Part shown: positions 43,815-52,563 of the stretch, piece by piece
Position numbering within the stretch: position 1 is the first letter of the stretch
Layout: each line of letters starts with the position of its first letter
Source of the DNA: Bacillus rubiinfantis
Lineage (GTDB): Bacteria; Bacillota; Bacilli; Bacillales; Cytobacillaceae
NCBI GenBank assembly: GCA_000752035.1
Contig: CCFE01000025.1
Coordinates: 97,001 to 161,000 of the forward strand
DNA: 64,000 nt
Reading direction: 5' to 3'
Program-made: the position numbers and the translations under genes
The notes under the pieces: model-generated
The model's input: the letters and a program-made list of their open reading frames with translations, nothing else
Database searches by the model: none
What the model was told of the DNA's origin: nothing

Positions 43815-44969
43815 TTAGGAAAATATTTGTTTATTTGGTAAAGTAAGAGATTGAATATCTCTTGGATAATGGGTAACCAATTCACTGCCGCTATCCTGAA
43901 CGATAACCGTATCACTGCAGCGAAATCCCCCGATTCCAGGAATATAAAGGGCAGGTTGAATAATTAGAGCCATATGTTGCAACAACGTCTCGTGGCTGTC
44001 AAATCGCAATTGTGGTGCCTCAGCTATGCTGACTCCCAGCCCTGAACCAGAGCGATGGACGAAATATTGAGCTAAGTCCTCCTTCGCAAAAACATCTCGC
44101 ATCGCCTTATCAACTTCGGAAGCAGTGATTCCTGGCCGAATTACCTCCAATGCGGCAGCATGAGCCGCAAGCACTAAAGAATAATAGGTTTTCTGTTCCT
44201 TGCTTGGTTCCCCGATAAAGCCCATTCGATCACACTGTGCTCGATATCCGTTAATCGCCACTTGCCGACAAAGGATGACAGCATCCCCGTCCTGCACTTG
44301 CCGGAGACTTGAATTGGTATGTGGCATGGCCGTCCTCTCGACTCCTGATGTGGACATAATAAACGTGCCGACACTTGCTTGTGGCAGTTTCTTGGCCACT
44401 TCCTGTCTCAAGGCAAATGCCCCTGCTTGGTCAAACTCAATTTCTGTAATGCCTGGCCGGATTACTTCTAATGTTTTTTCAATATTATATTCAGCATACT
44501 TGGCAGATACACGGATGGCATCTAGCTCTTCTCGTTCCTTTATGGCACGCAATTCATCTATTTGTGCACTAATATCCTGAACCTCAAAGCCATTTCCAGT
44601 CAGCACATTCATATCCGCCAACGTGATCCTCCCCGCCTCCACGCCAAGCAATTTGCCTTGAGCCATAGTTCCAATTACTTTAGTTAAACTGGTATGAAAG
44701 CTTAGGCTTTCTCCACTGCTCACCGGATGTTCATAATAAACCTTGACACCAATACCTTTTGCCTCGACCTTAGCGCTGTTAGCTGCTGTTGCGGGGACAA
44801 TTAACACAGTTTCTTGCCCGGATAGCACCAATCCAAAGGGGCGGGACGCATTAGCAGCGTGAAATCCAGTTAGATAATAGATACTATCCAAGTTTTGGAT
44901 TAAAATTGTTTCAATACCAAAAATATTTAGTGAGTTTACTAGTTTTTGTCTACGGTCTGGATAATTCAT
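43815..44969 (-). CDS. M24-fold (creatinase-like) hydrolase lacking most metal ligands
   Basis: A 384-residue protein with an N-terminal creatinase-type domain (1-140) and a pita-bread M24 domain (145-380). The start ATG 44969 follows ATGGAGGGCAAC. Compared with dinuclear-metal M24 peptidases, the first Asp is replaced by C234, the ligand His by S309, the second His of HE.P by A316, and the two Glu ligands by Q338 and S352. D247 and the conserved H217 remain. Creatinase and ectoine hydrolase share this metal-free architecture, so C-N hydrolysis of a compatible-solute- or guanidino-like compound is more likely than peptide cleavage. It sits between transporter and amidohydrolase. Confidence 0.85.
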   Translation of the reverse strand: MNYPDRRQKLVNSLNIFGIETILIQNLDSIYYLTGFHAANASRPFGLVLSGQETVLIVPATAANSAKVEAKGIGVKVYYEHPVSSGESLSFHTSLTKVIGTMAQGKLLGVEAGRITLADMNVLTGNGFEVQDISAQIDELRAIKEREELDAIRVSAKYAEYNIEKTLEVIRPGITEIEFDQAGAFALRQEVAKKLPQASVGTFIMSTSGVERTAMPHTNSSLRQVQDGDAVILCRQVAINGYRAQCDRMGFIGEPSKEQKTYYSLVLAAHAAALEVIRPGITASEVDKAMRDVFAKEDLAQYFVHRSGSGLGVSIAEAPQLRFDSHETLLQHMALIIQPALYIPGIGGFRCSDTVIVQDSGSELVTHYPRDIQSLTLPNKQIFS

Positions 44970-44991
44970 GTTGCCCTCCATTTTTTTAAAA

Positions 44992-46308
44992 TTATTTATC
45001 ATAGGAAACATGCCGAGTTTCCTTGTAAAGGAAAATAGTTGCACACAATGTAATCACCATCGTTGCACACATATAAATTGGAACCATCATGACATTACCT
45101 GTCTTATCGATCAGCCATGTAGCTGCCATCATTGCCGTTCCTGCAAACACAGCACTAGCTAACTGGTAGGGAACAGAAAAGCCGCTAACCCTAACATTGG
45201 CCGGGAATAGTTCAGACATTGCCACTGTATTGGGACCTTGGAATAAGGCGAAAATGATGGCTAACAAGGATACAACAGTGGCCATTGATGCGTAGCTGGT
45301 CGTATTGGCTAGCACATTAAACAACGGATAACTAAAAACGACAATCCCGCCCGAGCCAATCAGCATGATAGGCTTTCTGCCAAAAATATCTGCCAGTAAT
45401 CCGGCAATCGGTAGAGCAATCATATAAACAATCAAAGTAATCGCGGTCAAGGAAAAGCCAGAACTCAATGGTAATTTTAAAAAGCTAGAAATATAGGTAG
45501 GCATAAAACTAAGGATTAACCAATATGTTACCAAAGCACCGCTAATCAACAAAAAGACCGTTAGCATCCGCAATTTATGTTCCTTAAAAATACTTAATAG
45601 TGGCTGTTCCTGATTGTGTTTATCTTTTGCTTCCTGGAATACTGGTGTTTCTTCAACATTGCGGCGAACATAAATGCCAAAAGCGGCAATCACGATACCA
45701 AGAAGAAATGCAGGTCGCCAAGCCCAAGCATTTAATGCCTCTGCAGAAACAATGCTGCTTATCAATAAGCCTGTAAGCGAGCCAAGGAGCAAGCCAGCTG
45801 CTGACCCAACCTGTGAAAAACTAACGATAAACGCCCGTCTATTTGGTTTGGCATATTCCCCCAAAAAGGATACAGCGCTTCCCCATTCTCCACCAGCAGA
45901 AATTCCTTGCAGCAGCCGGACAACTGCCAAGATAATTGGTGCCGCAAGCCCGATTTGCGCGTAAGTTGGCAAGATCCCCATGATGAACGTACTGCCTCCC
46001 ATAAGAATAACCGTTATTGATAGTGTATTTTTTCGGCCAATTTTATCTCCAAAATGGCCGAAAAGTATACCGCCGATAGGACGGGCAACGAAACCTAGAC
46101 CAAAGACCATAAAGGACAGGATTAAACTAACCATGGGATCATTTGCCGGAAAAAAGTTGGCGGAAATAGCTACGGCAAAATATCCATAAATCCCATAATC
46201 GAACCATTCCAAAATATTACCTACTATTCCCGCAACAATAAATTTATTAGATTTTTGCGTAGTAGGCCCAGTTTGTTTTTCCTGAATAACATGCGTATTA
46301 AGATCCAT
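44992..46308 (-). CDS. MFS transporter, metabolite:proton symporter (ProP/shikimate) type
   Basis: A 438-residue permease with 12 membrane helices. EWFDYGIYGYFA at the first helix, FGHFGDKIGRKN as the MFS loop 2-3 motif, and RLLQGISAGGEWGSAV are typical of the MHS subfamily, which imports proline, betaine, shikimate, dicarboxylates and similar compounds. The start ATG 46308 follows GGAGG at 9 nt. It is first in the operon and probably imports the substrate of the two hydrolases. A consensus cre site lies about 87-100 nt upstream. Confidence 0.93.
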   Translation of the reverse strand: MDLNTHVIQEKQTGPTTQKSNKFIVAGIVGNILEWFDYGIYGYFAVAISANFFPANDPMVSLILSFMVFGLGFVARPIGGILFGHFGDKIGRKNTLSITVILMGGSTFIMGILPTYAQIGLAAPIILAVVRLLQGISAGGEWGSAVSFLGEYAKPNRRAFIVSFSQVGSAAGLLLGSLTGLLISSIVSAEALNAWAWRPAFLLGIVIAAFGIYVRRNVEETPVFQEAKDKHNQEQPLLSIFKEHKLRMLTVFLLISGALVTYWLILSFMPTYISSFLKLPLSSGFSLTAITLIVYMIALPIAGLLADIFGRKPIMLIGSGGIVVFSYPLFNVLANTTSYASMATVVSLLAIIFALFQGPNTVAMSELFPANVRVSGFSVPYQLASAVFAGTAMMAATWLIDKTGNVMMVPIYMCATMVITLCATIFLYKETRHVSYDK

Positions 46309-46394
46309 CAACCATTACCTCCATTGTTTTAGTAGTAAAAAAATAGTGCTGCGACAAAATACTATTATGAGATGAATCAAGGCTGAAAAACGCT

Positions 46395-46408
46395 TGTAAG
46401 CGTTAACA
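46395..46408. promoter_or_regulatory. Consensus cre site (CcpA) of the transporter-hydrolase operon
   Basis: TGTAAGCGTTAACA matches the cre consensus TGTAANCGNTNACA at every position. It overlaps an AACGCTT/AAGCGTT inverted repeat at its left. It lies in the promoter region of the MFS-M24-amidohydrolase operon, so this catabolic operon should be under carbon catabolite control. Confidence 0.8.
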
Positions 46409-46504
46409 AACAACTTAATGCCCCTTTCTTAAAATATAGAAAATTTAGAATAATTTATAATAATAATATAACATCCTCAACATAAAAGCATTATCACCCA
46501 AAAA

Positions 46505-46534
46505 CAAAAAAATCTGATTACATTGTAATCAGAT
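46505..46534 (-). terminator. Terminator of the PucR-family regulator gene
   Basis: ATCTGATTACA and TGTAATCAGAT are a perfect 11-bp inverted repeat with one base between, followed by seven T on the minus strand. Confidence 0.85.
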
Positions 46535-46555
46535 GACAAATAGCTCCAAAGTCGT

Positions 46556-48124
46556 TTAGTTTAGATTTTGCGTTTCACATTCTTGTTGGTAGAAGTAACT
46601 TCTCAGTGAAATCATTAAATTAATATATTGATTAGAATCCTGAAAATCTACCGGGATAATATCTTGGATTTTTTTTATTCGGTATTTGACCGTGTTAGGG
46701 TGCAAATGCAATATTTCTCCACTTTCTTTCAAACTGAAAAAAGTGTTGAGGTAAACAAATAGTGTCTTTACTAACTCAGTTTGATGGACCTGGTCAAATT
46801 GGATGAGATCTTGAATATATTGGTAGTGGAATTCCTTTAATAAAGCTGATTTTTGTAAATGATAGGTGATTTGTTCAACACCCAGTTCTCCCCACTTACA
46901 GACCGTTTTTTTCTGAAGCGCCGCAAAGTGCATTGCAATTTTGGCCTGTTCATATGCCAATTGAATGGATTCATTCGTAATCTCTTTTAGTTCATTACTG
47001 ATTCCAATTTTCCAGTTTTTTATTTCCTTAATTGGAAGATTGAACTCTGTTTGCAGTAATGCTATTAGTGTCTTGTCAAAAATCCAAACTAGGGCATTGC
47101 GATCAATCTGGCGAATACTCCTTTCGAATAATTGATAACTCTTCTTCAACTTACTTAATGACTCAGGCTCAGCGGTAATAATGCAATGGAGATGATGAAT
47201 ATGGTAATAAAAGTCCTCAGCCCTAAGGGGAGTGTTCCTATTATTTAAAAAAATTTCTTCAAATTGTTGTATATCCTTAGTTTTCTGATATTCTATCGTT
47301 TGATTTTTTTTAATTCCGTCTAAAATTAATGCTGTTGCCGTATTTTTTAATATACTTTCTTGAAACGGTACGGTTTCTGTTTGATTCAGAACTAATAAAA
47401 ATCCATAAAAAGCTAATGGATTATTCAAGGGAATGATTAAAACAGAATCTAGTCTTTTTACCTTATGTAACTGTGCTCTTTCAAGATGTTTTCTACTTGC
47501 TTGGACTGTTTCCATTAACTCTGGATAGTTAGTGAGAAAACCTGCTACCAGATTCTGCAAATCAGTTCTAGAAATAGACGGCGGACCCCACATTGAAACC
47601 ACTTCTTTTTCATGGTTTAGGTGGATAATGGGAACTTGCAAATACTTCCCCACTGATTGAATGATAGAATGGATATCTTTCTCAAGGACTAATGAATCTA
47701 ACATTTCTTGATTCAATTTATCAATATCATTTTTCACTTTGGATGTTTCTTGCAAAATCAAATTGTTATATTTCTCAAAAATGATATGATAAGGAAGATC
47801 TTTAGGAATTGATAATAATGGTATGCCTGACTTATCAGCAATTTCGATTAGCTTTTGTGGAATTTCTTGATATTTAACAGTATGGAATCCAATTCCACTT
47901 ATTCCCATAAGGGCCAACCATTCAAAATGTTGAATAATTTCTTCCATATTTTTAAAGCCAAAAAACGTTGTCATGATAAATAGGTCTTTTTGAACCCTAG
48001 AGCTTTTAAATGAAAATTCCTGAACCGTAAGGAACTGAATCCTCCTCTCTAACCCTTCTTTGCCAGCAATGATTCTAACATTATTTTCTTCTAACACATT
48101 CTGTAAATCTTTTACTGTTACCAT
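46556..48124 (-). CDS. PucR-family transcriptional regulator
   Basis: About 522 residues from ATG 48124; the N-terminus MVTVKDLQNVLEENNVRIIAGKEGLERRI is the usual start of the purine-catabolism PucR domain, so the open frame further upstream is not used. A GGDEF-like CdaR middle region follows. The C-terminal PucR helix-turn-helix contains LFVYLNTFFSLKESGEILHLHPNTVKYRIKKIQDI. The ribosome binding site is weak. It lies upstream of the transporter-hydrolase operon on the same strand but is separated by a terminator, and it is the likely specific activator. Confidence 0.92.
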   Translation of the reverse strand: MVTVKDLQNVLEENNVRIIAGKEGLERRIQFLTVQEFSFKSSRVQKDLFIMTTFFGFKNMEEIIQHFEWLALMGISGIGFHTVKYQEIPQKLIEIADKSGIPLLSIPKDLPYHIIFEKYNNLILQETSKVKNDIDKLNQEMLDSLVLEKDIHSIIQSVGKYLQVPIIHLNHEKEVVSMWGPPSISRTDLQNLVAGFLTNYPELMETVQASRKHLERAQLHKVKRLDSVLIIPLNNPLAFYGFLLVLNQTETVPFQESILKNTATALILDGIKKNQTIEYQKTKDIQQFEEIFLNNRNTPLRAEDFYYHIHHLHCIITAEPESLSKLKKSYQLFERSIRQIDRNALVWIFDKTLIALLQTEFNLPIKEIKNWKIGISNELKEITNESIQLAYEQAKIAMHFAALQKKTVCKWGELGVEQITYHLQKSALLKEFHYQYIQDLIQFDQVHQTELVKTLFVYLNTFFSLKESGEILHLHPNTVKYRIKKIQDIIPVDFQDSNQYINLMISLRSYFYQQECETQNLN

Positions 48125-48228
48125 TAGCTTGATCCACCACCACGGGAATATTGCAACTTTGTTGAATATTTTGTCGATAGTTTCACTATACCCCACTCAA
48201 ATGAACGCAACAAGGAATTTAATTAACA

Positions 48229-48267
48229 AAAAGAGTGTGCCCCAAATGATCAATGTTAGGGCACCTA
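48229..48267 (-). terminator. Terminator of the small membrane protein gene
   Basis: GTGCCC and GGGCAC pair around a loop of about 19 nt and are followed by CTCTTTTTG on the minus strand. Confidence 0.6.
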
Positions 48268-48283
48268 TTTTCGCACTATGTAT

Positions 48284-48589
48284 TTAATTTTTAAAAAGTT
48301 TTACAACCCACTTAATTATTCCAATTACCAGAATAAAAATTCCATTAGCAAACGTCATCAAGCCTAGAAACGCCCCGCCAAAGCCGGCACCTTCACCTGT
48401 TCCCCCTGAACTCCAATCGTAAAAATGAAGAAATAGTGATCCACTTAAGAAACCAATTATCGGTGCAAGAATCATCATAATAATGCCTGATACCATTAGA
48501 TTTACTTTCTCTTTTTTGACCAACCCAATGATAGCAAAATTAAGCAAGATTATCATGACAATAAATATTACTAAAATAAAATCCTCCAT
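48284..48589 (-). CDS. Small three-helix membrane protein, unknown function
   Basis: A 101-residue protein from ATG 48589, which follows GGGGGGAAAC. Three hydrophobic helices (about 3-24, 32-54, 70-93) with a glycine-rich loop (SSGGTGEGAGFGG) between the second and third. No family recognised. No operon partner. Confidence 0.7.
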   Translation of the reverse strand: MEDFILVIFIVMIILLNFAIIGLVKKEKVNLMVSGIIMMILAPIIGFLSGSLFLHFYDWSSGGTGEGAGFGGAFLGLMTFANGIFILVIGIIKWVVKLFKN

Positions 48590-48919
48590 CGTTTCCCCCC
48601 GCAATACTGATTCTGAGTTAATCCCCCTCTATTTCAATGAAAACTTTAGCGCTTTATCCAAATATTTAGTTGTATGATAGCCGTCAATCTTCAGCTTTTT
48701 AGGGGTTATTTTTTTAGTGGACCGAACTAGTATCTATCTTTACTAGGACCATAAGATGGGTTTCTCTCCTTTCCTAACACCATACCTTAACTAGCACCAT
48801 TGTCCCACAAAAAATTGTCTGCCACCACCAATTATTGCCGGGGAAATTCGACAATTCCCCTAGAAGATATATTGTCTTATGAAAAAGCCTTTATCTTCTC
48901 GCTTTCAACTTTAAACTTG
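48590..48919. other. Gene-free stretch
   Basis: No reading frame with a ribosome binding site. Two weak hairpins are seen: ACTAGTA/TTACTAGG near 48726-48752 and GGGGAAATT/AATTCCCC near 48840-48861. The latter is about 60 nt past the XRE-regulator stop but has no T run. Otherwise unremarkable. Confidence 0.45.
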
Positions 48920-49492
48920 TTAGATTGTGTAACCAGCATTTTTGAAAATGTTGCCCTCAATCATACATTTCTTTCCATTAAATCTAAAACCTAATTCTCT
49001 TCCCTCAATATATGTTTTTGTAACTCGCACAAACAGCTGCTTATTATTTAATTCTACAAGATAGTAAGAAGACAAATCGTTAAATGCATCTGCAACTTGT
49101 AACACTCCTGGTTGTACAATAATATCAAGCATTTCTTGTATCAAATTTAACTTTTTTCTTCTTATTAAAGGGTAAATTACTTTTGCATTGGGGTATTTAT
49201 CTTTCACAACTGCATCATACTTTGATCGGCATTTTCCACTTTTTTTATAATTGTCTATATCAATATCTTCTTTGGTTACTATTGTAGTAACTTCATCTGA
49301 ACTATTAATTAATAAATCTATACTTACATCAAATAATTGAGCAATGCACTGTAAATTATGAATATCAGGTATACCTTTATCGTTTTCCCATTTAGTAATA
49401 GCCTGCCTTGACACACTTAATTTCTCTGCTAACTGCTCTTGTGATAGCTCAGCTTGTTTTCGTAGTTTTTTAATTTTTTCACCTAAAGTCAC
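48920..49492 (-). CDS. XRE-family DNA-binding protein with unknown C-terminal domain
   Basis: A 190-residue protein. The N-terminal XRE helix-turn-helix (residues 5-62) includes LSQEQLAEKLSVSRQAITKWENDKGIPD. The C-terminal 100 residues are basic and beta-rich, beginning CRSKYDAVVKDKYPNAKVIYPLIRRKK and ending with a GFRFNGKKCMIEGN strand. This part has no family I can name. GGAGG lies before the start. A local regulator role is likely, but its target is unclear. Confidence 0.85.
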   Translation of the reverse strand: MTLGEKIKKLRKQAELSQEQLAEKLSVSRQAITKWENDKGIPDIHNLQCIAQLFDVSIDLLINSSDEVTTIVTKEDIDIDNYKKSGKCRSKYDAVVKDKYPNAKVIYPLIRRKKLNLIQEMLDIIVQPGVLQVADAFNDLSSYYLVELNNKQLFVRVTKTYIEGRELGFRFNGKKCMIEGNIFKNAGYTI

Positions 49493-49735
49493 AGCAAATC
49501 CTCCTTACGTTTTTTGTTATGAACTTTATATCACTTATCTTCAAATTAGCCAAGAAATTACTGGTTACAGCAATGCTACTTTGCGTAGCATTTATAACAT
49601 AATCTTCAATTTGCAGGATTAAACATGTACACAACAGGAAGATCTGTGTTTAAACCTAGCAGCATCAATTTATTAAAGAAAAACTCAACTATGAAAGTTG
49701 CGTTAGTTATATCTCTACTATATTCCAATTAGAAG
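49493..49735. other. Gene-free stretch with small hairpin
   Basis: AATGCTAC-TTTGC-GTAGCATT (49572-49592) forms a perfect 8-bp hairpin upstream of the XRE-regulator gene. No gene-like frame is present. Confidence 0.45.
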
Positions 49736-49768
49736 AAAATCCCATTCAAACATATTGAACGGGATTTT
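49736..49768 (-). terminator. Terminator of the RsgA-like gene
   Basis: AAAATCCCGTTCAA pairs with TTGAATGGGATTTT (one mismatch) around a 5-nt loop and is followed by CTTCT on the minus strand. Confidence 0.75.
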
Positions 49769-49802
49769 CGTGTAAACAACATATCTTATATTTTCCAGCG
49801 CT

Positions 49803-50888
49803 TTATCTTCTTTTCTTTTTATTTTGTTCCTTAACAAACTTCTTAAAGTTTTTCATGCCACCTATACTGCTAAACATTTCACTTAACTTTTCTTTTTCAA
49901 TCATCTTAGCATTTAAACCGTCATACTTCATTTCTCTTTTAAGTTTCCAAAAGCTTTCAAGCCTTTCAACTGATAAAGTGCCCTCTTTTATTGCTGCTTG
50001 CACCGCACAACTTGGCTCATTTTTGTGTGTACAGTCATTAAATTTACAATGTTTAGCAAGTTCATCAATATCAGCAAAGGACTTCGTTAAATCCGCACTG
50101 ATAATCCCAATTTCCCTCATTCCAGGAGTGTCAATAACCACACCTGAATTCGGCAGCATAATCAATTCACGCCTTGTCGTTGTGTGTCTGCCCTTATCAT
50201 CTTTTCTGATACCACTTGTATCTAAGCGATTTTGTCCAATCAGACAATTAATTAAGGTTGATTTTCCAACACCAGATGACCCGATAAACGCTACTGTCTT
50301 CCCATGTTGAAGATATCTTTTTAAAGATTGATATCCATCATTAGCAGTACTTGTTGTTACTAGCACTTCCACACCTATTGCAATAGAAGCAATTTCATGA
50401 AGCCTTGTGTCTATTTCCTTACATAGGTCCGATTTGGTAAGGACAATCACTGGAGTTGCCCCACTATCCCAAGCAATTGAAAGATACCGTTCTAATCTGC
50501 GAAGATTAAAGTCATTGTTAAGTGACATACAAATGAAAACAGTGTCAATGTTTGCAGCGACAACCTGAATATCTTCCTTCGAACCAGCCATCCTACGGGC
50601 AAAGGCACTTTTCCGTGTTAGTATATGGTGAATAATCGCTGTTCCCGAAGAGTTATCTGTTCGATCAACCATAACGAAATCCCCAACGGCAGGGTAGTCA
50701 GAAAGTTCTTTTACCCGATAATGGAATTTCCCAGATACTTCAGCAGCAATCTCACCATCTTTCGTAATAACCTTGTACAAACTTTTGGATTGTGCTGACA
50801 CACGACCTATAAAATAATCTTTATATATGCTAGACTCATGAACAAAATCTTCAGTAAGTCCTAAGTTTTTCATATCAGTAGTATTCAA
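49803..50888 (-). CDS. RsgA-like circularly permuted GTPase
   Basis: About 361 residues. An N-terminal OB fold (30-100) is followed by a GTPase whose motifs run in permuted order: G4 TKSD, then G1 GSSGVGKST, then G3 DTPG. A C-terminal zinc finger (HCKFNDCTHKNEPSC) follows. RsgA assists 30S ribosome maturation and has stimulated GTPase activity. The usual rsgA gene sits with prpC, prkC and rpe; here it is alone, so this is probably a paralogue. Its start is a TTG; the second TTG (50888) has the better spacing to AGGAGG. The basic tail KKFVKEQNKKKRR is unusual. Confidence 0.9.
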   Translation of the reverse strand: MNTTDMKNLGLTEDFVHESSIYKDYFIGRVSAQSKSLYKVITKDGEIAAEVSGKFHYRVKELSDYPAVGDFVMVDRTDNSSGTAIIHHILTRKSAFARRMAGSKEDIQVVAANIDTVFICMSLNNDFNLRRLERYLSIAWDSGATPVIVLTKSDLCKEIDTRLHEIASIAIGVEVLVTTSTANDGYQSLKRYLQHGKTVAFIGSSGVGKSTLINCLIGQNRLDTSGIRKDDKGRHTTTRRELIMLPNSGVVIDTPGMREIGIISADLTKSFADIDELAKHCKFNDCTHKNEPSCAVQAAIKEGTLSVERLESFWKLKREMKYDGLNAKMIEKEKLSEMFSSIGGMKNFKKFVKEQNKKKRR

Positions 50889-51254
50889 TTTCAATTCCTC
50901 CTAAAGTTAAACTATACCTTTGGGAGGTTTCATGCATAATTTATTTTGCACATACCTCCCCTTTTACTACAATCTCCAAGCTTTGGTTGCTCAACATAAA
51001 TACAACATCTCCTTACTGTGACGAATGAGTTCATTATATCATAATAGACAAATATTTCTAAACTGTGACTTATCAAACACTCATCCTGTACCAAAAATAT
51101 TTATATATCATAGATTTCCCCTCGACAATAACGTAATTTCTTTTAATAGATGGAGAATGTTCGTTTAAAAGGGAATATATTACAATTTTCCTTTTATCAA
51201 GCCAATCGTCCCTTTTATAAAAAGATAGTATAATGGTGAATAGTAGGTGATGAA
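50889..51254. other. Divergent promoter region, RsgA-like / TetR
   Basis: About 360 nt, AT-rich, with no gene-like frame. A TATAAT is present at about 51229-51234 for the TetR gene with no good -35. Nothing else was recognised. Confidence 0.45.
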
Positions 51255-51878
51255 ATGGATAAAAAAATGGAAAGACGTAAAAGCATGATTGAAGCAGCAA
51301 AAAAGCTATTTGCTGAACTGGGATTTGAAAAAACAACGATGCAAAAAATTGCAGATGAATCAAAGGTTGGTGTGGCCACCTTATTTCGTTATTTTCCGAA
51401 AAAGGAACATTTAATCATTGAGGTTGTAAAAGAGGTATTGGAAGAACAACTCCCTTATTTTGAAGAGATTAGTAACTCCAATAAAAAGGGCATAGAAAAA
51501 ATTAATGACGTGCTGACTACAAATATTATGTATATATCGGAGGAAAATAGGGATTCAACAAAACTCTTAGAAGCATTTGAATTGTATAGTGCCTTTATGC
51601 CAGTTGAGGTGGACCTATTGGAAGAAATCGAAAAGGCCTATAGGAAATTTAGTGATATCATTGTCGATATTTTAGAGGAAGGGAAACGTGATGGAAGTAT
51701 TCACCTCTCACCTCGTCATGAAATTGCTGCGAGGGCTCTATTGAATATGTTCGGAACCGCTGTAAAAAAATATTCATTATATACTTTACTACCGGAAGAT
51801 GTTATCGTCCCTGTTCCCAAAAAAGATGAGTTGATTATGATAAAAGATATACTAATCTCATATCTACAAGATAACTAA
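51255..51878 (+). CDS. TetR-family transcriptional regulator
   Basis: A 207-residue regulator. The N-terminal helix-turn-helix (residues 8-55) is AAKKLFAELGFEKTTMQKIADESKVGVATLFRYFPKKEHLI; the rest is the helical ligand-binding domain. GTAGGTGATGAA precedes the ATG. It converges on the CoxG-flavoprotein operon. The palindromic operator upstream of that operon has the form that TetR proteins bind, so this is the nearest candidate regulator, though not adjacent to it. Confidence 0.92.
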   Translation: MDKKMERRKSMIEAAKKLFAELGFEKTTMQKIADESKVGVATLFRYFPKKEHLIIEVVKEVLEEQLPYFEEISNSNKKGIEKINDVLTTNIMYISEENRDSTKLLEAFELYSAFMPVEVDLLEEIEKAYRKFSDIIVDILEEGKRDGSIHLSPRHEIAARALLNMFGTAVKKYSLYTLLPEDVIVPVPKKDELIMIKDILISYLQDN

Positions 51879-51884
51879 TAATTA

Positions 51885-51995
51885 AGGGCTGACTCAAAAG
51901 GTTATTACCAATGACTTTTAAGTGATTTCAGCCCTATCGGACAACTTCTTCTGTCTTTTTAAACAAACATGTCCCATAGAGTCTTCCTATGGGAC
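51885..51995 (+). terminator. Two consecutive hairpins after the TetR gene
   Basis: AGGGCTGA/TCAGCCCT (51885-51935) is a long imperfect hairpin. GTCCCATAG/CTATGGGAC (51971-51995) is perfect with a 7-nt loop and then CTCTTTTATTC. The second has the same core as the hairpin at 16576-16600. Confidence 0.65.
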
Positions 51996-52081
51996 AACCT
52001 CTTTTATTCTTATTTTTTAAGATTGTTTTTCTCTCTTGCCTAATCTGCAAAACTATTAAACTGCCGAGTGTTTAGCCACGC

Positions 52082-52534
52082 TTATTTAACGAGATTGATT
52101 TCCAATAGTTTTTTCACAATGGCTTCTGTTAGTTCTTGTGCCGTATTTGGAACAAATTTCGTTAAAATCTGATTAACCATCGCGCCCATCATGCCACCGG
52201 CAGTGATATCAAGATGTCCTGACATTCTCGTTGTCTGTTCATCAATGGCTTCGGCCCTAAAATAGCCTCCACCTTTAAAGTTATCGGACATGCCTGTTAA
52301 ATCAAAAGTTACCTCAGTTGGCTCATTCCACTCTTTAATATCAATTCGCAACTTAACTGTTTTTTTCATAAACCCTAAGTCACCCTTGAATGCCCAGGTA
52401 GATTGACGATCACTCAAAATTTCATGGCTAATATAACCTGGGACGAGTGGAGCCCAGTTGTTCATGTCATGAACAAACTCCCAGATCGTTTGAATGCTTA
52501 ACGGTACATCTACTGTATGAGTTCCTTGTGGCAT
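52082..52534 (-). CDS. SRPBCC/CoxG-family protein
   Basis: A 150-residue START-like (SRPBCC) protein of the CoxG group: IQTIWEFVHDMNNWAPLVPGY at the start and a long C-terminal helix. The fold makes a deep hydrophobic pocket. CoxG relatives carry lipophilic cofactors or substrates, for example a quinone, or help molybdenum enzyme complexes. Here it follows a steroid-dehydrogenase-like flavoprotein by 29 nt and is probably co-transcribed, so it may carry the flavoprotein's hydrophobic substrate. It contains a late GGMMGAMVNQIL segment. Confidence 0.88.
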   Translation of the reverse strand: MPQGTHTVDVPLSIQTIWEFVHDMNNWAPLVPGYISHEILSDRQSTWAFKGDLGFMKKTVKLRIDIKEWNEPTEVTFDLTGMSDNFKGGGYFRAEAIDEQTTRMSGHLDITAGGMMGAMVNQILTKFVPNTAQELTEAIVKKLLEINLVK

Positions 52535-52563
52535 TTTTGCACCTTCCCATCTTTTATTTTAAT

